A stretch of 64,000 nucleotides of DNA from positions 252,511 to 316,510 of the forward strand of contig WRHM01000002.1 in NCBI GenBank assembly GCA_009783265.1. Reading direction: 5' to 3'. Below the pieces are notes generated by a model. It was not told the origin of the DNA, did no database searches, and saw only the letters and a list, made by a program, of their open reading frames with translations. Every line of letters begins with the position of its first letter. Position 1 is the first letter of the stretch. Below are positions 37,519 to 47,122 of the stretch, piece after piece. The DNA comes from Oscillospiraceae bacterium (GTDB lineage: Bacteria; Bacillota; Clostridia; Oscillospirales; WRJC01). A program made the position numbers and the translations under genes.

Positions 37519-39189
37519 CTACGGTTTATAACTGTCTTTGAGCGTGACGATTCTGTTGTATGTTCTGTCGTATTTGCCGTCTTTGTAAAAATACCCCATA
37601 CGGACAAACTGGAATCTTTCGCCCATGTCAAGTTCGAGAACGCTTTTTTCAATTAAACAATCTTTATATTCAAGTTTTGAATTCGGATTCAAAGAATCAG
37701 AAAAATTTTCATCGTCGGGGATTTCAGCCGTAAATAAATAATCGAATAAATTTATATTTATTTTACCGGCGTTGTTTTTAGACAGCCAGTGAACCGTGCC
37801 TTTGATTTTTCGTCCGTCAGGTGGATTTTTGCCGCCGGTTTCGGGATCGTAAGTACATAAAATTTCTTTTATGCTGCCATCGGGATTTTTTATAACTTTA
37901 TCGCATTTTATCACATAACTTCCCATTAACCTGACTTCCCCGCCCGGCGTAAGCCTGAAAAATTTAGGCGGCGGGATTTCTTCAAAATCGCTTTTGTCGA
38001 TATATAAATATTTTGAAAATTTAACTTGTCTTGTTCCCGAATTTTCATCTTCGGGATTATTTGAAACATCAAAATATTCTGTTTTATTTTCCGGATAATT
38101 TGTTATAACTAAGGGTATAGGCTCTAATATAGCAATTTTGCGTTTTGCCGTTTTGTTTAACTCAGTTCTCTGGCAAAATTCAAGAAGTTTTATATCAACG
38201 TTGTTATAAACTTTTGAAACTCCGGCTTTTAATACAAAATCGCGTATCGCCGACGGGGTAAAGCCTCTGCGTCTTAATGCGCTTAACGTAGGCATTCTTG
38301 GATCGTCCCAGCCGTCCACGACTTTTGTCTCGACCATTTTTATAAGAGTGCGTTTCCCTAAAACCGTATTGGTTATTCTTATCTTCGCAAATTCATACTG
38401 ATGCGGTTTTTTTGATTCCTCAATGCCGACGTTATTCACAAACCAATCATATAAAGGCCTGTTGTTCTCAAATTCGAGAGAACACATAGAATGTGTTATT
38501 CCCTCGATAGCGTCCTGCATAGGGTGAGCGTAATCGTACATCGGATAAATATTCCATTTATTTCCTTGCCTGTAATGTTCCGTGTGCATTATTCTGTATA
38601 TTACAGGGTCGCGCATATTCATGTTTGGGTGCGTCATGTCTATTTTTGCCCGTAAAGTCTTTGACTTGTCAGGAAATTCTCCATTTTTCATGCGTTCAAA
38701 TAAATTTAAATTTTCTTCGACTGTTCTGTTTTTATATGGGCTGTCTTTTCCGGGATTATTAAAATCGCCTTTGTATTCTGTCATCTCGTCAGCCGATAAA
38801 TCGCACACAAAAGCTTTGCCGTCTTTTATTAATTTTATCGCGTATTCATAGCATTTATCAAAATAATCCGAGCCGTAACAAACATTGTCAGGTTCAGATT
38901 CATTTAGCCATACTATATCGTTATATATTGACCTGACAAATTCTTCATCCTCTTTAGCTGGATTTGTGTCATCGTATCTTAGATTAAATTTGCCGCCGAA
39001 TTTCTTTTTGGCGAGATAATTTATAGTTATAGCTTTCGCGCTTCCTATGTGCAGATACCCGTTTGGTTCCGGAGGAAAGCGCGTGCAGACTTCTTTATAT
39101 TTGCCGTCGGCAATATCTTTGGCTATTATATCATATAAAAAATTTGACATACCGTCTAAATTTTCAGTAATATTATTATTTTCACTCAT
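37519..39189 (-). CDS. glnS: Glutaminyl-tRNA synthetase
   Basis: The 556-residue class I synthetase charges tRNA-Gln directly. HIGH appears as LHIGSAKA near residue 46, the second motif as VLGKRTL in place of KMSKS, and RYDDTNPAKEDEEFV plus MYDYAHPMQDAIEGITHSMCS are GlnRS hallmarks. The anticodon-binding beta-barrels follow. Many Firmicutes lack GlnRS and use GatCAB, so this gene is notable here. It is followed directly by the GT2 gene and preceded by a dispersed repeat copy. Length is normal for bacterial GlnRS. Confidence 0.95.
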   Translation of the reverse strand: MSENNNITENLDGMSNFLYDIIAKDIADGKYKEVCTRFPPEPNGYLHIGSAKAITINYLAKKKFGGKFNLRYDDTNPAKEDEEFVRSIYNDIVWLNESEPDNVCYGSDYFDKCYEYAIKLIKDGKAFVCDLSADEMTEYKGDFNNPGKDSPYKNRTVEENLNLFERMKNGEFPDKSKTLRAKIDMTHPNMNMRDPVIYRIMHTEHYRQGNKWNIYPMYDYAHPMQDAIEGITHSMCSLEFENNRPLYDWFVNNVGIEESKKPHQYEFAKIRITNTVLGKRTLIKMVETKVVDGWDDPRMPTLSALRRRGFTPSAIRDFVLKAGVSKVYNNVDIKLLEFCQRTELNKTAKRKIAILEPIPLVITNYPENKTEYFDVSNNPEDENSGTRQVKFSKYLYIDKSDFEEIPPPKFFRLTPGGEVRLMGSYVIKCDKVIKNPDGSIKEILCTYDPETGGKNPPDGRKIKGTVHWLSKNNAGKININLFDYLFTAEIPDDENFSDSLNPNSKLEYKDCLIEKSVLELDMGERFQFVRMGYFYKDGKYDRTYNRIVTLKDSYKP

Positions 39190-39240
39190 TTTTTTATTTC
39201 TCCCGTTTCTTTTAATTGATCACCGTAAATGATTTGATCT

Positions 39241-39361
39241 AAAGCCCTCTTTTTCAAAGGGGGTGGCACGCGGAGCGTGACGGGGGATTAGAATTTGATT
39301 TCATGTAAAAATCCTCAGTCAGCTGCGCTGACAGCTCCTTTGAAAAAGGAGCCTTTTTATT
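39241..39361. repeat. Dispersed GC-rich repeat, copy 2
   Basis: The copy shares AAAGCCC, GTGACGGGGGATTA, ATCCTCAGTCAGCTGCGCTG and the AAAGGAGCC end with the copy at 35990-36100, in the same orientation. The middle section differs. It lies between the methyltransferase and glnS genes, reaching the methyltransferase stop. Confidence 0.85.
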
Positions 39362-40112
39362 ATACTCTCCCGACATAACTTATCGTAAAATGCGGGAAGT
39401 TTAAAATTCCATTTATACTATACTCATCGAAAAGTTCGCCTAATTCTTTTATTAATCCGTGATATTTTTCCGGATTTGTTTCTTCTTTAGGCGTGTACGA
39501 CCGGGATAATTCCCTGCCGATATAACTATCAAAATTATATTGCAAATCATTCCTGAAAGTTTTAGTTTCAAAAATACCGTCCGCGAAAAAATCAGCGTAT
39601 TCCCCTGCAGATTCACCCCGCTGTTGAAATCCTTTTTTATCAGAAGCATATTTTTCGGTTATACTGTCTCTTTTTCTGATAAACTCACAATCTTCCGGAC
39701 CGTTAAAAACAATTATAACTTTCCCGCCGGGTTTCAAAATTCTCTGGCATTCCGATTTAAACTCTTGCCTGTCAAACCAATGAAACGCCTGCGCCGCCGT
39801 CACAAAATCTACGCTTTTATCTTGCTGTTTTGTGTCTGACGCGTTAGCGTTGACAGAAATAAAATTTTCAAATCCCGTTAAATCCTGTTCGGCAGTTTGA
39901 CGCATATCTTCATTAGGCTCAACGCAATATACTTTACTGCCGCGTTCTAATAAAAGCCGGCTGAAAATCCCCGTACCCGAACCAATATCAGCGATTATAC
40001 TTTCTTGATTAAGCCCTGCTTCACAATATAAATAATCGATAAATTCTTTTGGGTATGACGGTCTGTATTTTTTGTAAATATCTGCTTTGCCTGTAAATCT
40101 TTCTTCGTTCAT
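39360..40112 (-). CDS. Class I SAM-dependent methyltransferase
   Basis: The 250-residue methyltransferase has motif I ADIGSGTGIFSRLL near residue 40, an acidic loop VYCVEPNEDMR and motif IV region FVTAAQAFHWFD, as in methyltransferase domain 11/25 proteins. The substrate is unknown. It is followed by a dispersed repeat and preceded by gltX with an eight-base gap. The FHWF segment is typical of a yeast Tmt1/trans-aconitate methyltransferase-like subgroup, but that assignment is not secure. Confidence 0.88.
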   Translation of the reverse strand: MNEERFTGKADIYKKYRPSYPKEFIDYLYCEAGLNQESIIADIGSGTGIFSRLLLERGSKVYCVEPNEDMRQTAEQDLTGFENFISVNANASDTKQQDKSVDFVTAAQAFHWFDRQEFKSECQRILKPGGKVIIVFNGPEDCEFIRKRDSITEKYASDKKGFQQRGESAGEYADFFADGIFETKTFRNDLQYNFDSYIGRELSRSYTPKEETNPEKYHGLIKELGELFDEYSINGILNFPHFTISYVGRV

Positions 40113-40120
40113 AATTATTT

Positions 40121-41794
40121 TTATTTATACTCCTCAGTAAACCGTTGCAATCTATTACAAATCATATCTTTTCCCATTATTTTAAACACTTCGTACATAT
40201 CCGGAGAATTTTGCCGTCCGCAGACTGCAATGCGTAAAATCATGCTGACGTCGCCGACGCTGCCTTTATAGTCCTGCGGATTTTTCTTGTATAATTTAGT
40301 TTCGGGAGCGAATCCGTGTTTTGCCGCTAATTCTTTTATTTTGTCAAACCAAATTATCGAGTCGTCAGTTGAATCATATATATCTATATAATCTTTCGCG
40401 ATATTTTTTATGATTACTTTATTAATTTCCGGTTTTTGACCGAAAGATTCCGGCATTGTATAATCCGGGGCAAACAATTCGCCGTAAAAATAACTGACGT
40501 AATTTTTTACTTCGCTCATAAAAGTTATGTCTTTTCTTGGCTTCTCCCCGCCCCTGCCTATTGATAAAATATCTTTCGCGTATTGCTGTCGTTCGTCTAA
40601 AATTTTATAAAAATCATTGTCGTATTTTTTAGCCCAGTTTTTCACGCGATTATATATTTCGTCGGTCGATAAAACCGCGATATAATTTTTGCTTATGTCG
40701 TTTAATTTATTCAAGTCAAACAGAGCTCCCGACGGGCTTAATTTTTCTACTGTGAATTTAAACTCGTTCAAGTCAGCCTGTGGATTTGCCATGCGCCATT
40801 CTTCGTAATTAGAGTTTAACAAAGTCATGATATATTCTTTCAGGCACTCCGGGATATACCCGACTTCGCTGTAATAATCGAGCGCAAGCTCAGGGTCTTT
40901 ACGTTTTGAGAGTTTGCGTTTGCTGTTTTCCTCTTGTTTTAATAATACGGCATGATGCATATAATACGGCAGTTTCCAGCCGAACGCCTCAAACATTTGC
41001 ACATGAATAGGCAAAGTCGCCAGCCATTCGTCGCCTCTCACAACATGGGTTGTTTTCATTAAATGGTCGTCAATTACATGCGCGAAATGATATGTCGGCA
41101 AACCGTCGGATTTTAAAACTATTTCGTCCCGTATATTTTCCGGCGGGTCAAGTAAGCCTAAAATTAAATCGTTGACCGCGATTCTTTTCTTTTCGTCGCC
41201 GAATGATTTAAACCTGATTATAAATTTATCACCGTTTTTGATTTTGCTTTCTATTTCGCTGTACGTCAAGTCGCGGCATTTCGTCCATTTACCGTAATAT
41301 CCTGTGTTTTCTTTCATGGCTTTTTGATTTTTTTTGATTTCTTCCAATTCTTCGGGGTTGCAAAAGCACGGATAAGCTTTCCCTTCTGAAACCAACTGTT
41401 TTGCGAATACATGATATATCTCTTTGCGTTTACTTTGGATATACGGACCGTAATTGCCTTTGTCGCCGTCTTGTGTATATCCCTCGTCAAGGTTTAAATT
41501 AAATATTTCAAAAAAATCAAATATGCCTTTCATTGCTCCCTTGACTTCGCGTTTTTGGTCGGTGTCCTCTATTCGCAGATAAAATACGCCGCCGCTCTGA
41601 TGGGCAAGACGCTCGTCAATCAAAGTTGCCCATAAACAGCCTAAATGCAAAAATCCTGTCGGGCTCGGCGCAAATCTTGTTACAAAAGCTCCGTCGGGCA
41701 GATTTCTCGGCGGGTATTTTTTTTCTAAATCCTCAGGTTTGAGTTTAACATCCGGAAACAATAAATCCGCGATTTTTATATAATCATTCATCAT
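40121..41794 (-). CDS. gltX: Glutamyl-tRNA synthetase family protein
   Basis: The 557-residue class I synthetase has the HIGH element in APSPTGFLHLG (around 43-52), the RIEDTDQKREV segment, and KRKLSKRKDPE as KMSKS. The amino end carries an extension of about 35 residues before the first strand, and the body is longer than typical GltX (about 480), with inserts resembling a clostridial subtype found with GlnRS. It charges tRNA-Glu. The ATG is doubled (41794 and 41791), so the start is uncertain by one codon. It is downstream of the YfhO-type gene. Confidence 0.92.
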   Translation of the reverse strand: MMNDYIKIADLLFPDVKLKPEDLEKKYPPRNLPDGAFVTRFAPSPTGFLHLGCLWATLIDERLAHQSGGVFYLRIEDTDQKREVKGAMKGIFDFFEIFNLNLDEGYTQDGDKGNYGPYIQSKRKEIYHVFAKQLVSEGKAYPCFCNPEELEEIKKNQKAMKENTGYYGKWTKCRDLTYSEIESKIKNGDKFIIRFKSFGDEKKRIAVNDLILGLLDPPENIRDEIVLKSDGLPTYHFAHVIDDHLMKTTHVVRGDEWLATLPIHVQMFEAFGWKLPYYMHHAVLLKQEENSKRKLSKRKDPELALDYYSEVGYIPECLKEYIMTLLNSNYEEWRMANPQADLNEFKFTVEKLSPSGALFDLNKLNDISKNYIAVLSTDEIYNRVKNWAKKYDNDFYKILDERQQYAKDILSIGRGGEKPRKDITFMSEVKNYVSYFYGELFAPDYTMPESFGQKPEINKVIIKNIAKDYIDIYDSTDDSIIWFDKIKELAAKHGFAPETKLYKKNPQDYKGSVGDVSMILRIAVCGRQNSPDMYEVFKIMGKDMICNRLQRFTEEYK

Positions 41795-41831
41795 TTTAAT
41801 TTATACCTCATATTGATTTTAATTTTATTTC

Positions 41832-41857
41832 GGCGGACGACCGCAGGTCGTCCCTAT
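41832..41857 (-). repeat. Intergenic copy of the palindromic element
   Basis: The minus strand reads ATAGGGACGACC then GGTCGTCCGCCG; GACGACC pairs with GGTCGTC. It lies between the YfhO-type gene and gltX. Confidence 0.65.
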
Positions 41858-41859
41858 AT

Positions 41860-44800
41860 TTATGCTTTCTTTTTATTTTTATTTTTTGACAAAAATTCCA
41901 AACCTAAAATAATTCCAACGCTCAGAAGCGTTATAAAAATTCCCGGAATAAGCCCGTCTGTCACGTAATATAATTCAATAGTATGCGTCCCGCCGCCTGA
42001 AATCGGAGCGGTTATAAATCCGTCAGTTATTTTTTTTATCTGACGCAAATCCGGTTTTTTCTTGTCATCGGCGTTTTTAGCTTTATTTATATCGTTTATT
42101 TCAGCTTCGGACAGCGGATTTATTTCTACTTTTTTACCGTCGATTTTTAAATTCCAACCTTTATCATACGGAATTGAAGTAAAAAATATGCCGTCATTAT
42201 TTGATTCAACCGTGCCTTTTATATTCGTATCTTTAAATTTTTCTATATTAAAAGAATTTGCGTTTAATATATCATACGCGTCTTTAAATATCGCTTCGTT
42301 GAATCCTGCCACGAATACATTAAAAGACCCGCTTTCGCTTGCTTCTATGTCAAAGCTTAAGTTTATGTCCTGACCTGCCTGAACCAATCCGCAGTCTATT
42401 GTTATTCCCCTGTTTATCTCGTATGATTTTGACTCTCCGTTTACGCTCACAGTAGCTTTCATAGAACTGGGGGTACGCGTCGATTTAAGATACATATAAA
42501 CCTGCTGCGTTATATCGCTTGTATATACGTGATTTACAGTCCCTTTTTTACTTTTATCCGTCATATTATATAAGTAAACGCCGTATTTCGAATGCGATTC
42601 TGTTAAATTATCGTTGTTTACTCCTGACTGCTCAATGCTTTTAAATATATCCTCGTTTATTCCCGACATTTTTTTCATCAGTTCGTTCTGAGTTATAAAA
42701 ATATTCTGTTCGTTGACGTTTATTTCTTTTATATCTTCATAAGAAGCATCAACAATAAATCCGAGCGGCAGCCAATATTTATTTTCATATACGTTTACTA
42801 TCTGCGATTCTTCCCAGTCTTCTTCCTCGCCGTCGTCGTCAAATATAATTTCTATAGTCGATTTTCGCATATTTCCAAGTTCATTAAAAACAATACTCTC
42901 TAAATTATACTGCGAATCTTCTTCCCTTGACATAAGATATTTTATCGACATAAGAGAATTAAACACAGGCGTAGCCGAAGAATATAAATATCTGTTTGAC
43001 GGCACAGTCGCCGCTATACCCAATATTTCAAGGGTTCTGGCGAATTTGCTGTTAGCCTCCGAAGAAAACTGCGATATTCCCCTATATCTGTATAAAGCCG
43101 GGTCGTTTGTGCTGTACCACCGGGTCATTTCAAGCCTGAAAAATTTTTCATCGTCTTTTTCGTAAATATCTTTCACCATGCTTTGTATATTATCTTTTGA
43201 CGGGGCATAACCGGTCCTGTCGGATGTACCTGTGGTATTTGCGCCTTTTATCGCGGACATGCCGCCCTCGAAAATCATGGCGAACATTAAAATCACGGCA
43301 AGATAAGTTTTTGACATTTTATTGTTTTTATATAGCATAATAACAGCCATATAAACCAAAAGTATTATTATGCCTATATAAAATACTTTAAAATCAAAAA
43401 CGTCTTTTTTATCGCTTGCTTTATACCATTGTTCGGCAATTATTAAATAGCCGAATATGCACATGCAGAATTTAAACACGGCGCTTTTATTTACGTTTTC
43501 TAAATCAAACATAGTATATGATTTATACGCTATTGTAATTAAGACAAAAGTAAATACAAAAGCCTGCCTGTAAGGGATTTCGTTTGGGAAATGCATCCCG
43601 TGCCAGTAATAATCCAGAATATTTAAATTAAAACTAAATAGCATAAAAATCAAAAATCCGCCTATAATTAATTTTTCCCGCGTTCTTATTTTCGCGTTCA
43701 AAAAATACAGTCCAGCCATGATAACAACTATCAAACCGCAAGCTATATTCGGCAGTCCAGCCCTTACCGCAGGTTTTGTATTCGGCAAAAGATTTGTGGC
43801 AATATCAAGAATCGTATTATAAGTAGTTATATCCCTTGAAAAAGTAGAGCCAGCGTTTCCAGTATTTCCGAACCATAAAAAAGTAGGCAGCAATATAAAC
43901 ATAGAAAGCCCGACGCCAACTATCGAAGCTCCGACTACTTTCGCGGTTTTCACGATAAATCCGCGCATACTCGGCTTTTTTATTTTTATAAAATACAAAA
44001 CCACATAATATATAGCTATAAATTCGCATACGAAGATTCCTATATAATAATTACAAATAATAGTAACTCCGAGAGAAATTATATATAATTTATATTTCCC
44101 GCTGTCAACAAAGCGTTCTAATCCCAATATAATAATAGGCAATAACGCCATACAATCAAGCCACATAATACACCAATAATATCCTACGGCGTATGCGCTT
44201 ACGGCATATAAAACAGAAAACCCAAGTATTGCAAACCCGTTGCTTAACGAACAATATTTTTTAGATTCGGAATTATCTGTTTTTTTCCTGAAATCGTGAT
44301 TATGCATCCCCCTCAGATAAATCGAAAAAAACAAGCCTGAGCAAGCAATTTTCGTCACAGTCGCAAGCATCATAAATTCCCTTAAATATTTTTCAGGGAA
44401 GAAAACGGATAAAAGATATAACGGAGTAGAAGCATAATATGACATTAAAGCCAAAAAATTTGTTCCCGCTCCAGTATTCCATGAATACATCAGAGATTGT
44501 CCGTGCGTTAATTTATATTGCAATTCCTGTAAAAACGGATAATACTGATGCCAGCTGTCCACGACCATTATCTGACGGTCGCCGAACGGGAATATTTTAA
44601 TAGTATAATACGCTATAATCATAAGAACAAACGGTACGGCAAAAGCGAAAATATGTACCTGCCGGTACTTTATTTTTCTTTTCTGCGAAGAATTAATATT
44701 CTCCGGTTCTTCGGTTTCGCTTTCGTTTTCATTCTTGATTTCGCCGATTGAAAGCCCTTTAAAAAATCCTCTTTTGGGATTTTGCGATATTTTTATTTCT

Positions 44801-45048
44801 TTACTGTCTTCTTTACCTTCAAAATCATATTCATCATTGCTTTGGCTCCTGCTTTCATTCACGTTTCCGGTATTATCGTCAAAACTGCTCACATCATTTA
44901 TTTTTCTCAGTTCTTCCTGCATTATGGCAGAAGCAGAATCTTTTTCAGACCCGCCGGGCTTTTTATCTGTCTGTGAATTTTCTTTTGCTTTTATGTTTGG
45001 ATTTGTATTTTGCTTTTTTTGCCTGTTTTGATTTTTATTGCCTTCCAT
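41860..45048 (-). CDS. YfhO-family multi-spanning membrane protein
   Basis: The 1062-residue protein has a cytoplasmic low-complexity amino region of about 130 residues (Asn, Lys, Glu, Ser), then about 12 membrane helices, then a large outer domain. The YfhO core is seen as DSWHQYYPFLQELQYKLT and YSWNTGAGTNFLAL near the first extracytoplasmic loop, where the Asp is the probable catalytic residue of a GT-C glycosyltransferase. In Bacillus YfhO glycosylates lipoteichoic acid; the same role is possible. The amino extension is unusual. It lies between gltX and mutL; the AAGGAG site is 16 bases from the ATG, a long spacing. Confidence 0.88.
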   Translation of the reverse strand: MEGNKNQNRQKKQNTNPNIKAKENSQTDKKPGGSEKDSASAIMQEELRKINDVSSFDDNTGNVNESRSQSNDEYDFEGKEDSKEIKISQNPKRGFFKGLSIGEIKNENESETEEPENINSSQKRKIKYRQVHIFAFAVPFVLMIIAYYTIKIFPFGDRQIMVVDSWHQYYPFLQELQYKLTHGQSLMYSWNTGAGTNFLALMSYYASTPLYLLSVFFPEKYLREFMMLATVTKIACSGLFFSIYLRGMHNHDFRKKTDNSESKKYCSLSNGFAILGFSVLYAVSAYAVGYYWCIMWLDCMALLPIIILGLERFVDSGKYKLYIISLGVTIICNYYIGIFVCEFIAIYYVVLYFIKIKKPSMRGFIVKTAKVVGASIVGVGLSMFILLPTFLWFGNTGNAGSTFSRDITTYNTILDIATNLLPNTKPAVRAGLPNIACGLIVVIMAGLYFLNAKIRTREKLIIGGFLIFMLFSFNLNILDYYWHGMHFPNEIPYRQAFVFTFVLITIAYKSYTMFDLENVNKSAVFKFCMCIFGYLIIAEQWYKASDKKDVFDFKVFYIGIIILLVYMAVIMLYKNNKMSKTYLAVILMFAMIFEGGMSAIKGANTTGTSDRTGYAPSKDNIQSMVKDIYEKDDEKFFRLEMTRWYSTNDPALYRYRGISQFSSEANSKFARTLEILGIAATVPSNRYLYSSATPVFNSLMSIKYLMSREEDSQYNLESIVFNELGNMRKSTIEIIFDDDGEEEDWEESQIVNVYENKYWLPLGFIVDASYEDIKEINVNEQNIFITQNELMKKMSGINEDIFKSIEQSGVNNDNLTESHSKYGVYLYNMTDKSKKGTVNHVYTSDITQQVYMYLKSTRTPSSMKATVSVNGESKSYEINRGITIDCGLVQAGQDINLSFDIEASESGSFNVFVAGFNEAIFKDAYDILNANSFNIEKFKDTNIKGTVESNNDGIFFTSIPYDKGWNLKIDGKKVEINPLSEAEINDINKAKNADDKKKPDLRQIKKITDGFITAPISGGGTHTIELYYVTDGLIPGIFITLLSVGIILGLEFLSKNKNKKKA

Positions 45049-45091
45049 AATTCAATATTTCATACTCCTTTTATACAAGATATTATCTTAT

Positions 45092-47083
45092 TTATCTTTT
45101 AAATTGTTTTTCAATCTCGTTTTTTGTTATTTCAAAAGCGACCGGTCTGCCGTGGGGACAATACTTGACATTTTCGTAATTTATAACTTTATCAACAAGC
45201 CATGCGATATTTTCGATATTATCGCTTATACCGCTTTTCATAGCCGCCCTGCAGGCCGCGCTTTTTTTCGCTGAAATCATAACAAGATTTTCAAATATAG
45301 TTTTGTCCGCCGCAAAATTTCCCTCGGTATTCAAATATGCCGCTTCTTTTATTATTTCTTCTATATTTACGTTTGAATCATATATTTCCGGCGGGATTTC
45401 CGTTATTAAAATTTTATCGTCTCCCCGCCATTCAAATATAATCCCTAATTTTTTTATATCGGGTTCAATATCAATTATGCCCGCGGCTTCTTTGGGCGTT
45501 AATTTTACTTCGACCGGGACAAGCAATATCTGGCTTTTAAATTCTGAATTTATATTTGATTCAACCGCTTTTTTTAATATTATATCATAAATTATCCTCT
45601 CGTGCGCGGCATGTTTGTCAATTATAATAATTTTTTCATCTTTTTCTATAAAAATATAACCGTAAAATGCCTCTCCGAGAATTTTATAATTATTTTTACT
45701 ATAATTATTATTGACAATTTCTATATTTTCATTATTTTCAATACTTTTTTTATTTTCTGCATTCTCTTTATCTTTATAAGAATATATTTTTTCGGATATA
45801 TTATATTCGGTTTCAATATCAAGCGTCTCGATATTTTCGATTTTTTGATTATTTTGATTTTTAGAATTTTGTGATTTATCAGAAAAATCAAAATATTTGC
45901 TGGTATTGTTATTTTCTGTTGTTTCCTTTTCGCCTTTAATTTCTGTTATAATATTAATTTGATTTTTGGGAATGGCAACAGATTTGTTTTCTATAATTTG
46001 ATTTTCGCTATTTTCCGGATTTTCCGGGGGTTTCGCGAAGACAAAATTATTATTCAAATCTCCGGAATTATTTAACGATTCTTTAACGGCGTAATAAACA
46101 GCCGAGTATATGCTTTTTTCGTCTGAAAATTTTATTTCCATTTTTTGCGGATGGACGTTTATATCAACTTTTGATTCGTCAACTTTTATATATAATGCGC
46201 AAACGGGAAAAGTTTTGGTTTCTGATACAGACTTATACGCTTCTTCCAAAGCTGACATAACAGTTTTTGAATACACATATCTTCCGTTTACAAAAAAGTT
46301 TTCGTTTACTCTCGTTTTTTGTCCGTTCTCGATTCTTGAAACAAACCCGTAGACTTTTATATTTTCTTCATCTTTCGGAACTTCGAGGACGCCGTCCCCC
46401 ACATTATTAAAATCCCCGACAGATATTAAATTATCAGCGATTTCCTCTCCGAATACAGAATATACCGTATCTTTATAATTTCCGTTGCCTGGAGTAAATA
46501 ATTTTTGTTTGCCGTCCTGAATAAATTTAAAAGAAACAAACGGGTTAGACAACGCTATTTTTTCAGTTATCCATTTGCAATACATTCCCTCAGTCATGTC
46601 TCTTTTCAAAAATTTCTGCCTCGCCGGAATTTTCGAAAACAATTTTTCTATTACGACAGTCGTGCCGTTCGCGCAGCCCGCTTCCGAGATTTTTGTATTT
46701 AATCCGCTTGACGATTCAAGCATATATCCGCTCTGGCTTTCTCTTGTTTTAGTGAATATTTTCATATCCGAAACGCTTGAAATAGCCGCGAGAGCTTCAC
46801 CTCTGAATCCGAGCGTCGTTATTTTCGCCAAATCTTCCTCGTTTTTTATTTTACTTGTCGCGTGGCGTAAAATCGCGCGTCCCAAATCTTCGGCGTTCAT
46901 TCCCTCTCCGTTGTCCGTCACCCGAATATAAGATATTCCGCCGCCTTTTATCTCGATTGTTATTATACTTGCTCCCGCGTCAACCGAATTTTCGACGAGT
47001 TCTTTTAAAGCCGAAGACGGCCTGTCAACGACTTCGCCTGCGGCTATTAAATTCGCAACGTAAATATCAAGTAAATTAATCAT
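45092..47083 (-). CDS. mutL: DNA mismatch repair protein MutL with an in-frame repeat insertion
   Basis: The 663-residue protein has the GHKL ATPase motifs NGEGMNAEDL, RHATSKI and GFRGEALAAIS in the first 110 residues, a middle linker of low complexity (Asn, Glu, Lys, Ile), and a carboxyl endonuclease domain with DKHAAHERIIYD, ACRAAMKSG and CPHGRPV, so it can nick DNA as in most Firmicutes lacking MutH. Between residues about 230 and 240 a GC-rich palindromic element encodes VGDGVLEVP. Operon with mutS and miaB is the usual clostridial arrangement, here interrupted by an APH-like gene. Confidence 0.95.
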   Translation of the reverse strand: MINLLDIYVANLIAAGEVVDRPSSALKELVENSVDAGASIITIEIKGGGISYIRVTDNGEGMNAEDLGRAILRHATSKIKNEEDLAKITTLGFRGEALAAISSVSDMKIFTKTRESQSGYMLESSSGLNTKISEAGCANGTTVVIEKLFSKIPARQKFLKRDMTEGMYCKWITEKIALSNPFVSFKFIQDGKQKLFTPGNGNYKDTVYSVFGEEIADNLISVGDFNNVGDGVLEVPKDEENIKVYGFVSRIENGQKTRVNENFFVNGRYVYSKTVMSALEEAYKSVSETKTFPVCALYIKVDESKVDINVHPQKMEIKFSDEKSIYSAVYYAVKESLNNSGDLNNNFVFAKPPENPENSENQIIENKSVAIPKNQINIITEIKGEKETTENNNTSKYFDFSDKSQNSKNQNNQKIENIETLDIETEYNISEKIYSYKDKENAENKKSIENNENIEIVNNNYSKNNYKILGEAFYGYIFIEKDEKIIIIDKHAAHERIIYDIILKKAVESNINSEFKSQILLVPVEVKLTPKEAAGIIDIEPDIKKLGIIFEWRGDDKILITEIPPEIYDSNVNIEEIIKEAAYLNTEGNFAADKTIFENLVMISAKKSAACRAAMKSGISDNIENIAWLVDKVINYENVKYCPHGRPVAFEITKNEIEKQFKR
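46376..46402 (-). repeat. In-frame palindromic element in mutL
   Basis: The coding strand reads GTGGGGGACGGCGTCCTCGA followed by AGTTCCG, differing from murD copy 1 at a few bases and encoding VGDGVLEVP in the same reading frame. The right arm of the palindrome has decayed (AGTTCC for CGTCCC). Confidence 0.8.
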
Positions 47084-47122
47084 TATTATTTATCCTTTAA
47101 TTTATATTTATATTTTTTATTA

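Noticed and set aside
45600..45900. Coding frames on the plus strand inside mutL, mutS and lacZ regions
   Set aside because: These are shadow frames: no ribosome binding sites, biased residue content (Phe, Ser, Ile rich) and full overlap with well-supported genes.
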